From contig JACJXO010000001.1 of NCBI GenBank assembly GCA_020636645.1, forward strand, positions 124,001-188,000: a stretch of DNA of 64,000 bases. Reading direction: 5' to 3'. The translations under genes were made by a program, and so were the position numbers. Numbering within the stretch: the stretch's first letter is position 1; the number at the start of each line of letters is the position of its first letter. Under the pieces are notes generated by a model, which was given only the letters and a program-made list of their open reading frames with translations, ran no database searches and was not told where the DNA came from. This document shows positions 1 through 9,239 of the stretch, one piece after another. Origin of the DNA: Chitinophagales bacterium (GTDB lineage: Bacteria > Bacteroidota > Bacteroidia > Chitinophagales > BACL12).

Positions 1-345
1 AGAAGCTTCAACAGACGATGGAACAACCCCTGGAGTATCATACACGCCTGGGCTGAAGCGGTATTGTTCAGGAATATCCGCGACCTTACTGACGATGAAA
101 AACTGCAAATAGCCCGCGATTATGTAAGGACCACCAACCTGAACATTGCATCCTTCCTCCGGAACAAACCGCACCTGACCGTCAGACTGGAACATTTACA
201 GGAAGACTTCCGTTTGTTCTGGCATCACATTCAAGCCACCGGAAATCTGGAAGAAGCCATCGGGTCACTGACCACTCCGCACAATACAGGCGATGAGAAC
301 GAACTGCAAAAAAGCCGATCGTTCCGCATATTCAGAAAGCGATAG
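1..345 (+). CDS. Possible sulfotransferase, C-terminal part only
   Basis: The frame is open from the first base and stops at a TAG at 343-345, so about 114 C-terminal residues are visible and the true start lies outside the window. The tail has a 'VRLEHLQEDF' stretch followed by an 'FWxxIxATGNLEEAI' pattern. This resembles the end of sulfotransferase-family domains, where it follows the PAPS-binding core. The phosphosulfate-binding loop that would prove the family is not in the window, so the name is tentative. The gene converges with the RDD gene, with one base between the two stops. Confidence 0.45.
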   Translation, partial: RSFNRRWNNPWSIIHAWAEAVLFRNIRDLTDDEKLQIARDYVRTTNLNIASFLRNKPHLTVRLEHLQEDFRLFWHHIQATGNLEEAIGSLTTPHNTGDENELQKSRSFRIFRKR

Positions 346-346
346 A

Positions 347-874
347 TCACTTTTTAACCACCAGTGTATTGGCGATCTTGTCGTGCAAAGCCTGGTTCTT
401 TTTGTCGAAAAAGGCCAGCAGATAGCCCAGACCAACTATCAGGGTGGAGATGGCTTTACCTATCAGCCTGACAGTAGTAACACCTAATCCGGCCTTGCCG
501 TAATCTTTTCTGCGCACCCGGATACCTGTAGCCAGCTTACCAATTGAACCACCAAACATAGACTCCATCAGAGCGAACCACAACCAGGGAATGAGTATAA
601 AGGCTACACCGCCCTGAGCCGGATAGTTCTGTATGAAGCGTTTGATATAAATATCCCTGTTCGGATCCATGGCTATCGGCTCGAAATAGGCGAAAAACTG
701 ATACTTATCCATCAGACTGGGAGGTGCCTCATCACCTGAGGCCTTCAGTGAAGCCGGGGTCTTTCCCATTGTTACGAACAACAGACCCACTACGATGGCA
801 CCCATTAATATGGTATCGATCAGAAATGCCAGGATACGGCTGAACATAGGTGCTGGTTTGGATGAATGCGTCAT
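347..874 (-). CDS. RDD family membrane protein
   Basis: A 175-residue inner-membrane protein with the RDD domain pattern. There is an Arg-containing first helix ('FSRILAFLIDTILMGAI'), a second hydrophobic segment near the middle ('GVAFILIPWLWFALMES'), then a 'GGSIGKLATGIRV' motif and a C-terminal helix pair ending 'NQALHDKIANTLVV'. RDD proteins are widespread; some have been linked to ion transport, but most have no proven substrate. I chose the ATG at 874 because the longer reading begins with a TTG and adds only five residues. The gene diverges from lepA. RDD membership is clear; the role is not. Confidence 0.85.
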   Translation of the reverse strand: MTHSSKPAPMFSRILAFLIDTILMGAIVVGLLFVTMGKTPASLKASGDEAPPSLMDKYQFFAYFEPIAMDPNRDIYIKRFIQNYPAQGGVAFILIPWLWFALMESMFGGSIGKLATGIRVRRKDYGKAGLGVTTVRLIGKAISTLIVGLGYLLAFFDKKNQALHDKIANTLVVKK

Positions 875-970
875 AGAAAAAGGTTTCAATTGCTAGTGCA
901 ATGTTAACCATTTTATAGAACAAGCTGGCCGGAATACCATTCGTTATTTCAGCTCCTGCGGCTATTTCCG

Positions 971-979
971 TAATTTTGC
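971..979 (+). promoter_or_regulatory. Bacteroidota -7 promoter element of lepA-folD-queE
   Basis: TAATTTTGC matches the Bacteroidota -7 consensus TAnnTTTG exactly and lies 18 nt before the lepA ATG. I see no clear TTTG -33 element at the usual 19-21 nt spacing, so the call rests on the -7 box and its position. Confidence 0.6.
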
Positions 980-997
980 CCGCTGTCACGCCCAACT

Positions 998-2788
998 ATG
1001 CAACACATCCGTAATTTTTGCATCATTGCCCACATTGACCATGGAAAAAGTACCCTGGCCGATCGCTTACTGGAAACTACCAGTACCATTTCTGAACGTG
1101 ACAGACAAGACCAGGTACTGGACGACATGGACATTGAACGTGAACGCGGCATTACCATCAAAAGCCACGCCATTCAGATGGACTATGTGCAGGATGGTAC
1201 CCGCTACACTTTTAACCTGATTGATACTCCGGGGCATGTTGACTTCAGCTATGAGGTATCCCGCTCCATTGCAGCCTGTGAGGGTGCCCTGTTGCTGGTT
1301 GACTGTACGCAGGGTATCCAGGCACAGACCATTTCCAACCTGTATCTGGCCATTGAGCACGACCTGGAGATCATCCCGATCGTGAACAAGATCGATATGG
1401 ATGGCGCCATGATAGAAGAGACCAAAGACCAGATCGTTGACCTGATTGGCTGTGACCCCGGCAGCATCATTGAAGCCAGCGGCAGAACAGGTATAGGTGT
1501 GGATGCTATTCTGCGTGCCATTGTAGAACGAATTCCCGCTCCCAAAGGAGATCCGGATTCACCTCTGCAAGCGCTGATCTTTGACTCTGTGTTCAACTCC
1601 TACAGAGGGGTTGTGGCTTACTTCCGGATCTACAACGGCACCTTGAAAAAAGGCGACAAAGTAAAATTCATTCATACTAAAAAAGAGTATGAAGCAGATG
1701 AAGTGGGTATTCTCCGGATGGAATATGAACCCAGAGCTGAGGTAAAAGCCGGCGATGTGGGCTATATCATAACCGGAATCAAACAGGCAAAAGAGATCAA
1801 GGTAGGCGATACCATCACGCACACTTCTATGTCCAGTGCCTCCGTACAGGGTTTTCAGGATGTGAAACCCATGGTCTTCGCTGGTATCTATCCGATCGAC
1901 AACGATGATTATGAAGACCTTCGTGAAAGTCTGGAAAAACTGCAGCTCAATGATGCCTCCCTTGTGTATGAGCCCGAAAGTTCCGTTGCACTGGGTTTTG
2001 GATTCCGCTGCGGCTTTCTGGGAATGCTGCACCTGGAGATCGTACAGGAAAGACTGGAGCGTGAATTTGATCAGACGGTCATCATCACTGTACCAAACGT
2101 AAGCTACAACTGCTTTACCACTTCAGGCGAAAAGATCGTGGTACACAACCCCACCGATCTGCCAGATCCGTCTTATATAGAATACGTCGAGGAACCTTAT
2201 ATACGTGCACAGATCATCACCAAGCCCGATTATATTGGAGCTATCATGAAGCTCTGTATGGACAAACGGGGTACACTCAAGAACCAGGTATATCTGACCA
2301 CCACCCGTGTAGAAATGGTTTTTGATATGCCACTTGCAGAGATCGTGTTTGATTTCTATGATAAGCTTAAATCCATTTCACGTGGTTATGCATCGTTCGA
2401 TTATGAGATCACTGATTTCAGACAGAGTGATCTGGTAAAAATGGACGTGAAACTGAACGGAGAAAATGTGGATGCCTTTTCGGCGCTCATCCACCGTACC
2501 AAGGCATACGACTTTGGCAGCAGGTTGTGTAAAAAGCTGAAGGACCTGCTTCCCCGCCAGCAATTCATGATCGCCATACAGGCTGCTATCGGAGCAAAGA
2601 TCATAGCACGGGAAACCATCTCAGCAATGAGAAAAGATGTAACAGCGAAATGTTATGGTGGCGATATTACCAGAAAACGTAAATTGCTGGAGAAACAGAA
2701 AAAAGGTAAAAAGAAAATGCGCCAGATTGGTACCGTGGAAGTTCCTCAGCAAGCCTTCCTGGCAGTATTGAAACTCAACGAAGACTGA
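998..2788 (+). CDS. lepA: Elongation factor 4 (LepA), back-translocating ribosomal GTPase
   Basis: A 596-residue translational GTPase, the normal length for LepA/EF4. G1 'AHIDHGKST' is at residues 11-19, the G3 motif 'DTPGH' at about 76-80 and 'NKID' at about 130-133, followed by the EF-G-like domains and the basic LepA-specific C-terminal domain rich in Lys/Arg ('TRKRKLLEKQKKGKKKM'). EF4 binds stalled or mis-translocated ribosomes and aids initiation and elongation under stress. It is first in a tight run with folD (1 nt gap) and queE. The ATG follows a TAATTTTGC box at a sensible distance, which supports this start. Confidence 0.98.
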   Translation: MQHIRNFCIIAHIDHGKSTLADRLLETTSTISERDRQDQVLDDMDIERERGITIKSHAIQMDYVQDGTRYTFNLIDTPGHVDFSYEVSRSIAACEGALLLVDCTQGIQAQTISNLYLAIEHDLEIIPIVNKIDMDGAMIEETKDQIVDLIGCDPGSIIEASGRTGIGVDAILRAIVERIPAPKGDPDSPLQALIFDSVFNSYRGVVAYFRIYNGTLKKGDKVKFIHTKKEYEADEVGILRMEYEPRAEVKAGDVGYIITGIKQAKEIKVGDTITHTSMSSASVQGFQDVKPMVFAGIYPIDNDDYEDLRESLEKLQLNDASLVYEPESSVALGFGFRCGFLGMLHLEIVQERLEREFDQTVIITVPNVSYNCFTTSGEKIVVHNPTDLPDPSYIEYVEEPYIRAQIITKPDYIGAIMKLCMDKRGTLKNQVYLTTTRVEMVFDMPLAEIVFDFYDKLKSISRGYASFDYEITDFRQSDLVKMDVKLNGENVDAFSALIHRTKAYDFGSRLCKKLKDLLPRQQFMIAIQAAIGAKIIARETISAMRKDVTAKCYGGDITRKRKLLEKQKKGKKKMRQIGTVEVPQQAFLAVLKLNED

Positions 2789-2789
2789 T

Positions 2790-3683
2790 ATGGAAACGAA
2801 TACCTCTCCCCTGATCCTGGATGGCAGAACACTGTCGAAGACCATTCGTGAAGAACTGTCAGAACAGGTAGCTTCCTGGATGGCCGGTGGCGGAAAACAA
2901 CCTCATCTGGCTGCCATTCTGGTTGGCGATGATGGTGCCAGTCAAACCTATGTATCCAGCAAGGTAAAAGGATGTGAACAGACCGGTATGAAATCGAGTC
3001 TGTTCAGATTTCCGGCAGAAACCAGCGAACAGGAAATTCTGGATAAGATCGATGCACTGAATAATGATCATGATATTGATGGTTTCATAGTACAGCTTCC
3101 GCTGCCGAAACATATTGATGAACTTAAGGTTACCCTGGCCATAGATCCGGCCAAAGATGTGGATGGCTTTCATCCGGAAAATGCCGGACGGATCCAGTTA
3201 GGTTTACCTGCTTTTGTTTCAGCCACACCAATGGGCATCATGACCATGCTGGAACGCTATCAGATCGAAACATCCGGGAAGCATTGTGTGGTCATCGGCA
3301 GGAGCAATATTGTAGGAACCCCCATGAGCATACTGCTGTCCAGGAACACGAATCCGGGTAACTGTACCGTCACTCTCTGTCACAGCAGAACTCCGGATAT
3401 AGCCGCAGTTTGCCGTGAAGCTGATATCATTGTAGCCGCATTAGGCAAACCACGTTTTGTCACTGCAGATATGGTCAAAGAAGGCGCTGTTGTAGTAGAT
3501 GTAGGCATCACACGTGTACCGGCAGATAACGACAAAGGTTATGTCATTGCCGGCGATGTGGACTATGATCAGGTAGCTCCTAAATGCAGCGCCATTACTC
3601 CTGTGCCGGGTGGTGTGGGCGTAATGACCGTTACCAGTCTGCTGATGAATACTTTCCAGGCTGCACAGAGAAAATCATTCTGA
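2790..3683 (+). CDS. folD: Bifunctional methylene-THF dehydrogenase / methenyl-THF cyclohydrolase
   Basis: FolD interconverts 5,10-methylene-, methenyl- and 10-formyl-tetrahydrofolate in the cytoplasm and supplies one-carbon units for purine and fMet synthesis. At 297 residues it has normal length. The catalytic YxxxK pair is at about Y54/K58 ('YVSSK'), followed by 'GFIVQLPLPKH', the 'DVDGFHPEN' loop and the Rossmann motif 'GRSNIVGTPMS'. The C-terminal 'TPVPGGVGVMT' signature is intact. It starts 1 nt after the lepA stop, so the two are very likely co-transcribed and possibly translationally coupled. Confidence 0.98.
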   Translation: METNTSPLILDGRTLSKTIREELSEQVASWMAGGGKQPHLAAILVGDDGASQTYVSSKVKGCEQTGMKSSLFRFPAETSEQEILDKIDALNNDHDIDGFIVQLPLPKHIDELKVTLAIDPAKDVDGFHPENAGRIQLGLPAFVSATPMGIMTMLERYQIETSGKHCVVIGRSNIVGTPMSILLSRNTNPGNCTVTLCHSRTPDIAAVCREADIIVAALGKPRFVTADMVKEGAVVVDVGITRVPADNDKGYVIAGDVDYDQVAPKCSAITPVPGGVGVMTVTSLLMNTFQAAQRKSF

Positions 3684-3686
3684 AAC

Positions 3687-4286
3687 ATGGAAGGTCTTCC
3701 AGTCATGGAGCAATTCCTCTCCATTCAGGGAGAAGGAGCGCACCAGGGACGGGCTGCCTGGTTCATTCGCCTGGGAGGATGTGATGTTGGTTGCGTCTGG
3801 TGCGATGTCAAAGAAAGTTGGGATGTTACTGCCCATCCCGTGGTTTCAGTAGCTGAAATACTGGCAGGCATTCCGGAAAATTTTGGTGGCATAGTGGTCA
3901 TTACCGGCGGTGAACCGCTCCTCTATGACCTGACCGAATTAACAAGAGGTATCAGAGAAAAAGGATTACCTGTTCACCTGGAAACGTCAGGAACACACCC
4001 GTTGACCGGAACCTGGGACTGGATCTGCTGGTCGCCGAAAAAATTCAGGAATTCACTTACGGGCATTCCATCTGCAGCTCATGAATTAAAAGTGGTAGTA
4101 TATAACCAGTCAGATTTTGCATGGGCAGAATTGCATCGAGCCCAGGTTACAGATAAGTGCCGGCTGTTTTTGCAGCCTGAATGGAGCAAGAGTACAGTCA
4201 TGCTGCCTATGCTGATCAGCTATGTTCAGGAGAATCCCGACTGGCATATCTCATTGCAGACGCATAAGTATATGCAGATACCATAA
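3687..4286 (+). CDS. queE: 7-carboxy-7-deazaguanine synthase (radical SAM)
   Basis: QueE rearranges carboxytetrahydropterin to 7-carboxy-7-deazaguanine on the queuosine pathway. The protein is 199 residues with the early 'FLSIQGEG' substrate motif and a radical-SAM CX3CX2C cluster motif at C32, C36 and C39 ('CDVGCVWC'), then 'ITGGEPLLYD'. The C-terminus is normal for the short QueE type. It starts 3 nt after folD and ends just before a strong hairpin, so it closes the lepA-folD-queE unit. A second Met at residue 7 is an equally possible start. Confidence 0.95.
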   Translation: MEGLPVMEQFLSIQGEGAHQGRAAWFIRLGGCDVGCVWCDVKESWDVTAHPVVSVAEILAGIPENFGGIVVITGGEPLLYDLTELTRGIREKGLPVHLETSGTHPLTGTWDWICWSPKKFRNSLTGIPSAAHELKVVVYNQSDFAWAELHRAQVTDKCRLFLQPEWSKSTVMLPMLISYVQENPDWHISLQTHKYMQIP

Positions 4287-4287
4287 T

Positions 4288-4318
4288 AAAAAAGGGAAGC
4301 ATAAAGCTTCCCTTTTTT
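4288..4318. terminator. Bidirectional intrinsic terminator
   Basis: The stem GGGAAGC / GCTTCCC (4294-4300 and 4306-4312) is flanked by A6 on the left and T6 on the right, with a five-base loop. It sits between queE and the oppositely oriented T9SS gene and can terminate both. Confidence 0.85.
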
Positions 4319-4335
4319 AATACTTATGTCTGGTA

Positions 4336-6360
4336 TTACTCAATAACAAGGGTCTGAACGCTGGTTTCGGTACCATTGGTCAGACGTACAATGTATGTAC
4401 CGGCAGCTGCATCAGACAGGTTGATATCCTGTACCATGATAGCACTGTTCACATTGATATTGGTGTTATATACCACTTGTCCCATGGTATTGGCGATCAT
4501 GATATTCAGATCTGAATTTTCATAACCGTTCAACTGCAGACGGAACTGTCCGTTGCTGGGGTTTGGATAGAGCAACACTTCCTGCTCCACCTGACCCAAA
4601 CGAAGTGACTGTGTCCAGGTGATCTCTGAAGTAGCAGACCATCCGTCAGGATAACAGTCGCGGGCAACACGAGCAGTATAGGTAGCACCAGGTGTAAGAC
4701 CTGAGAAGGTCACGAAAGTGGTGAATACCTGTCCTGCCTGGAAGGTACCCGGATCACCTACCTTGCCAAATGCAAAGCGGTATTTGGTAGCACCCATATC
4801 ATCCCAGCTCAGGGTAGCAGTAGTAGTGCCGGGATCACCGGAGAGGCCTGTTACGGCTTCACATACATCTCCGCCTGCACAAGACAGGTAAGAAATGATG
4901 TTGGCACGCAGGTTGGCCGCTTCAGTTGCAGGGGTGTGGAAGTTATTGGTGGTCATACCACCAAACAGCACAACACCTGCACCGTAGTATTTCTCAGCGA
5001 GAACCACATTGGAAGGAGCTGCCTGATCAACGATAAGGTTATTCAGATCTGAACCTTCAATCCGGGCGTGTCCAAAAGAAGAACCTGTCCAGGCTGTTCC
5101 AACCGGAGTAAATGGACCTGCGAAAATCGGGTGACCAGGATCAGCTGCTTCGCCGGTACCGGTGAAATAAGAGTAGATCAGGGAAGTACCGTCAAAGCCG
5201 AAACTCATGCCATCACCTTCGTTAGGAGCAGCATTCAGAAGTAAACGGCCTCCTCCGGAAACCCATGATTCAATGGTTGTCATGTTGGCATCCAGGAAAG
5301 TTTCCAGTTCATTGGCATGAGCATCTGATCCTTCCAGGAATACGAAACAGTTCTCTGAACTGAAGAGCACAAAAGGATCGGCAGTTTCATAGTGTTCCAT
5401 GCTCCATCCGCCTGCACCGAAAACGGCATCCATGGCATCGGTGTTCGAAGTAGAACCCCAGGGTTCACCGGTTGTATTGGAATTCACATACCAGGCGCCG
5501 GTGCCGGTTACAGGACCAGCGTTACACACGGTCTTGCTGTAGGAGTCGTCTCCGTCAAAGGAATCGTCAGCCCAGTCTATCCAGGCCAGGAAATCATAGC
5601 AACCATAATCTGAGAAAGTAAAATCATCGCCAAAGGTGAAGTCCACAGATTCGCCGGCTGCCAGTGTTCCGCCATACACTTCAGAAGTGATCAGGCCACC
5701 ATCTACATTATAGCTGATGGTGAATCCGGATGCATCGTTAGCACCACTGTTCCAGATAGAAACAGTGACATTCACAGTTCCGAGGTCAGCACCTGAAGCA
5801 GGAGCAGGAATACCGGTTACGGTCAGGTTGTTTTCCAGCGGGCCTGACAGGTTCACTGTGTAATCTTCAGCTTCACCATAGGTCTGGCTGCTGCAGGGAT
5901 CCAGCGGAGTACCAAGGCCTGAAGGATATACACCTCTCACACGCATACGGGTTTCACCTGCCAGTGCAGTTACAGGCACTGTAAAGGTGATATCACCGGT
6001 AGCTGCAGCGCTCAGACTCAGGTTACCAAGTACCTCATCTGTGTCAAACACTTCATCCTGGTTGAAATCGATCCAGGCAGTGATGGTTGTTGACCAGGAT
6101 GGGCCATTTGTAACTGACAGGGTGTAGGTAGCACCGTTAGAAAGGTCGGTAGAAAGATCTGTATAATCAGAATAGCCGATGTCTGTGATCTCACCCCCGC
6201 TGGCAGTGTTGGAAATGTCTCCCAGTACTACCCCATCAATACGGTCATTGTCGCTCGTACCGGTGGTGTACACTGGTGTACAATACTGGGCAAATGCGGT
6301 AGCTCCGCCCAGCAGCATTGCTACAGCTAATGCTGAAAGCTTGTGTCTTGTTTTCATCAT
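4336..6360 (-). CDS. Secreted GEVED-domain protein with T9SS sorting domain (paralog 1)
   Basis: A 674-residue exported protein of unknown function. The N-terminus is a Sec signal peptide ending 'GGATAFAQ'. A GEVED-type module follows ('YTLSVTNGPSW...', 'WIDFNQDEVFDTDEVLG', ending 'GEAEDYTVN', about residues 25-170), then a CARDB-like adhesive region, and a central region from about residue 290 that I cannot name. Last come a fibronectin-III-like module ('ATLSWDDMGATKYRFAFG') and a type A T9SS sorting domain ('LYPNPSNGQFRLQLNGY'). It is therefore a likely T9SS cargo displayed on or shed from the surface. Its last ~170 residues are very like those of the next gene. Confidence 0.85.
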   Translation of the reverse strand: MMKTRHKLSALAVAMLLGGATAFAQYCTPVYTTGTSDNDRIDGVVLGDISNTASGGEITDIGYSDYTDLSTDLSNGATYTLSVTNGPSWSTTITAWIDFNQDEVFDTDEVLGNLSLSAAATGDITFTVPVTALAGETRMRVRGVYPSGLGTPLDPCSSQTYGEAEDYTVNLSGPLENNLTVTGIPAPASGADLGTVNVTVSIWNSGANDASGFTISYNVDGGLITSEVYGGTLAAGESVDFTFGDDFTFSDYGCYDFLAWIDWADDSFDGDDSYSKTVCNAGPVTGTGAWYVNSNTTGEPWGSTSNTDAMDAVFGAGGWSMEHYETADPFVLFSSENCFVFLEGSDAHANELETFLDANMTTIESWVSGGGRLLLNAAPNEGDGMSFGFDGTSLIYSYFTGTGEAADPGHPIFAGPFTPVGTAWTGSSFGHARIEGSDLNNLIVDQAAPSNVVLAEKYYGAGVVLFGGMTTNNFHTPATEAANLRANIISYLSCAGGDVCEAVTGLSGDPGTTTATLSWDDMGATKYRFAFGKVGDPGTFQAGQVFTTFVTFSGLTPGATYTARVARDCYPDGWSATSEITWTQSLRLGQVEQEVLLYPNPSNGQFRLQLNGYENSDLNIMIANTMGQVVYNTNINVNSAIMVQDINLSDAAAGTYIVRLTNGTETSVQTLVIE

Positions 6361-6398
6361 AATTGAGATTTTGATTATCCTGTTAAGGTATAAAAAAA

Positions 6399-6423
6399 GG
6401 GGGCAAATTTGCCCCCTTTTTTT
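6399..6423 (-). terminator. Intrinsic terminator after GEVED paralog 2
   Basis: The GGGGGC / GCCCCC stem (6399-6404 and 6411-6416) has loop AAATTT and is flanked by A and T runs. It lies just downstream of the minus-strand gene that ends at 6441 and upstream of paralog 1, so the two paralogs are probably separate transcription units. Confidence 0.8.
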
Positions 6424-6440
6424 ATGATTTTCATCAAAAA

Positions 6441-8375
6441 TTACTCGATCACAATGCTACGGGTAGTAACGTTGTTGCCATCGATCAGTTTCAGGGTATA
6501 AGTACCTGCAGCCAGATCGTTCAGGCTGATCTCTTTCACAGTGATGCTTTCGTTCACAGACATGCTGTTGTTGTAAACCACCTGGCCAATGGCATTGGTG
6601 ATCACGATAACCAGGTTATCAGTTGCATAACCATTGAGCTGAATGCGGAAGTTACCGTTGCTGGGGTTCGGATAAACCAGAACTTCCTGAGCAACCTGAC
6701 CTTCGCGAAGGCTCATGGTCCAGCTGATCTCTTCAGCAGCAGACCATCCGTCAGGATAGCAGTCGCGGGCTACACGGGCAGTATAGCTGCCACCTGGTAC
6801 CAGACCGGTAAAGGTTACAGAAGTACCAAAGGTCTGACCATTAGTGAAGGAAGCAGGAACACCAACCTGACCGTAAGCAAAACGATACTTGGTAGCACCC
6901 ATGTCATCCCAGCTCAGGGTAGCAGAAGTAGAACCTGCATCTGCAGAAAGACCGGTAACAGAGTTACAAGCTTCACCGTCAACGAGGTTCACAGTATAAT
7001 CTTCTGTTTCACCGAATGAAGAGCTGATCTCGCAGGCAGCCATCTGATCCATGCTGGAAGTACAGTCATCTGCATAGTCAGCCAGTACACGCATACGGGT
7101 AGTTCCGGGAGCTGTTCCAAGCGGAACCATGATGGTATAGGTAGCTCCGCCGGTGCCGGCATCTACCAGTGTACAACCCAGTCTTTCGTCAGCAGAGAAA
7201 GTACCATCTACGTTCATGTCAATATAAACGGCAATACCCTGATCCCATGAAGGACCACAGTCAACGAATACTTCATACTCAGCACCGATGGTCAGATCAG
7301 TTGACAGGTAGGTGAAATCGTTATAGTTATCACCAGACTCGCCGGTATCAAAATTGCTGATATCAGCAACAGAGAAATCATCTACATAATCACCAGAGAG
7401 GAAGGATGTATAATCAGGAATGCAATAACAGTCAGTAGCTGCATTCTGTCCAACCCAAACGCTGGCAGAAGTACCGCTTTCACCGCTGCCTGCACAGGTT
7501 ACCACACACTGGTAATAGGTAGCTTCAGACTGGGTAGCATCATAGCTTGAAGCGGTAGCACCGGCAATATCGCTGTAGCTGATGCCATCAGCAGAACTTT
7601 GCCACTGATAGCTGATTCCGAAGCCGGTAATAGCATCAACAGACAGTGTAAACACATCTGCAGCACAAACTGATTCAGCAGAAGAAACAGCAGCACTTAC
7701 ATCAGGAGTACCTGTACACTCATCACCTACGGCACCATAGAATATGGTAACCGGACGACGGGTAGGGTTGGTACCGGTAGTAGCTGCTGCTGAATAGGTA
7801 CAAGGGCTGAGTTCGGTATCAGACCTGAAGGTCCTGGAAGAGTTGTATGCAGTTGTAGCATAAGCAACCACGCCGTTGTCGGTATAAGTACCGGCACTGC
7901 TTCCACCACAGATCTCAATCACGATATTGCTGGTACCATCCCAGGTAAAAGGAACATCCAGCACGAAATTGTTCATAGCAGAAGTAGTTGGTGTGAAATC
8001 CATCGGACCCCAAACGATGGTGGCGCCTTCTTCCCAGGCAGCACCCAGGTCTGTAGTAGCGGTCATCATCATTTTAATAGTGTATCCTTCGGTCAGACCG
8101 GGAATGTCAGTAGCAATGACCGGTGCATTACAGTACCAGGCCAGTTCGGTGATATCACCGGCACCCATACCCATAGCAGAAAGTTCTGACGCAGGGTACA
8201 GATACTGAACACGCTGGGTCTTGTACCAGTCGCCGAAAGGAGTAGGATAAGTAGTATTGGTATTCACACCAACACTATCTCCTATGGAGAAAGCGGTTTG
8301 TGCAGACAAGCTGCCGGTACCGATAAACAGCGCAAGGGCTGCAACACCGGACCATCGAAGTAATGATCTTTTCAT
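6441..8375 (-). CDS. Secreted GEVED-domain protein with T9SS sorting domain (paralog 2)
   Basis: A 644-residue exported protein. The signal peptide ends 'GTGSLSAQ'. The N-terminal ~200 residues form a beta-rich region of a kind common in Bacteroidota surface proteins ('ELAWYCNAPVIATD'). Next come an Ig-like module with paired cysteines ('SYQWQSSADGISYSDIAGAT'), a GEVED module ('AVYIDMNVDGTFSADERLG' ending 'GETEDYTVN'), a fibronectin-III-like module and a T9SS type A sorting domain ('VYPNPSNGNFRIQLNGY'). The function is unknown; adhesion or a hydrolase partner role is possible. The C-terminal module is a near copy of the one in paralog 1. Confidence 0.85.
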   Translation of the reverse strand: MKRSLLRWSGVAALALFIGTGSLSAQTAFSIGDSVGVNTNTTYPTPFGDWYKTQRVQYLYPASELSAMGMGAGDITELAWYCNAPVIATDIPGLTEGYTIKMMMTATTDLGAAWEEGATIVWGPMDFTPTTSAMNNFVLDVPFTWDGTSNIVIEICGGSSAGTYTDNGVVAYATTAYNSSRTFRSDTELSPCTYSAAATTGTNPTRRPVTIFYGAVGDECTGTPDVSAAVSSAESVCAADVFTLSVDAITGFGISYQWQSSADGISYSDIAGATASSYDATQSEATYYQCVVTCAGSGESGTSASVWVGQNAATDCYCIPDYTSFLSGDYVDDFSVADISNFDTGESGDNYNDFTYLSTDLTIGAEYEVFVDCGPSWDQGIAVYIDMNVDGTFSADERLGCTLVDAGTGGATYTIMVPLGTAPGTTRMRVLADYADDCTSSMDQMAACEISSSFGETEDYTVNLVDGEACNSVTGLSADAGSTSATLSWDDMGATKYRFAYGQVGVPASFTNGQTFGTSVTFTGLVPGGSYTARVARDCYPDGWSAAEEISWTMSLREGQVAQEVLVYPNPSNGNFRIQLNGYATDNLVIVITNAIGQVVYNNSMSVNESITVKEISLNDLAAGTYTLKLIDGNNVTTRSIVIE

Positions 8376-8547
8376 TGAATCATTTTTATTGGTTAATAAT
8401 CAGTTCCCCGTGGCGGAGATCATCCGGTTCGGGAAGGTAAATTTTGCAAGAAATTCTCTTTTTTACAAATGCCTGACAGATAAAATTAACTTGCCGACAT
8501 TACAGAAAAGGCTGTCATGTCACAAACCAAAGTTGCTTTGGCAACAA

Positions 8548-9216
8548 TTACTGTGCTTCTATATGCTTCAGAGCAGCAGCCAACTGTTGTTCTCTGTCCA
8601 GACCACCGGTGTCCAGATGAACAGCATCCGGAGCAGGCCTGAGCGGACTGTCTTCCCGCTGTGTCTCTTCACGGTCTCTTTTTTCCAGATTAGCCTGCAC
8701 GGCATCTGCGTCAATATCGGCTCCGGCACGAAACAGTTCACCCAGTCTTCGGGCTATACGCACTTCCATAGGTGCTGTAATGAAGAACTTAAAACGGGCA
8801 TTGGGAAAAACAACGGTTCCTATATCTCTGCCATCCAGCACACAATCCTGCTCCATGCCGATCTGTCTTTGCTGTTCTACCAGAAATCTCCTGACTGCTG
8901 AAACAGCCGCCACTTCACTTACCACACCCGAAACTGCCATGCTGCGAATGTCTGCTTCCACATCTTCACCATTCAGATAGGTATGACGCTTACCATTGTC
9001 AGGACTTATCCTGAACTCAATACGGATATTTTGCAGAGCCCTGCCCAGTTTTTCCGCGTCCAGCCAGGAGATGTCATTGCGCAGCAGGTACAGAGTAACA
9101 GCACGGTACATTGCGCCGGTATCCAGATAAGTATAGCCCAGTGCATTGGCCAGATCGCGGGCAAGGGTGCTTTTGCCGGTTCCTGCGTAACCATCAATGG
9201 CAATGATGACAGACAT
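8548..9216 (-). CDS. cmk: Cytidylate kinase
   Basis: Phosphorylates CMP/dCMP to the diphosphates in pyrimidine recycling. The 222-residue protein has the P-loop 'GYAGTGKST' at residues 9-17, the CMP-binding 'LDTGAMYRAVTLYLL' segment, and the late 'DGRDIGTVVFPNA' motif typical of Cmk. A TATCTTCG sequence (9221-9228), one mismatch from the -7 consensus, ends 4 nt before the ATG, so the mRNA may be leaderless. It lies next to porQ and lon on the same strand; I recall this neighbourhood in other Bacteroidota but could not check it. Confidence 0.97.
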   Translation of the reverse strand: MSVIIAIDGYAGTGKSTLARDLANALGYTYLDTGAMYRAVTLYLLRNDISWLDAEKLGRALQNIRIEFRISPDNGKRHTYLNGEDVEADIRSMAVSGVVSEVAAVSAVRRFLVEQQRQIGMEQDCVLDGRDIGTVVFPNARFKFFITAPMEVRIARRLGELFRAGADIDADAVQANLEKRDREETQREDSPLRPAPDAVHLDTGGLDREQQLAAALKHIEAQ

Positions 9217-9239
9217 GTTGCGAAGATAAGCGACTGTCT

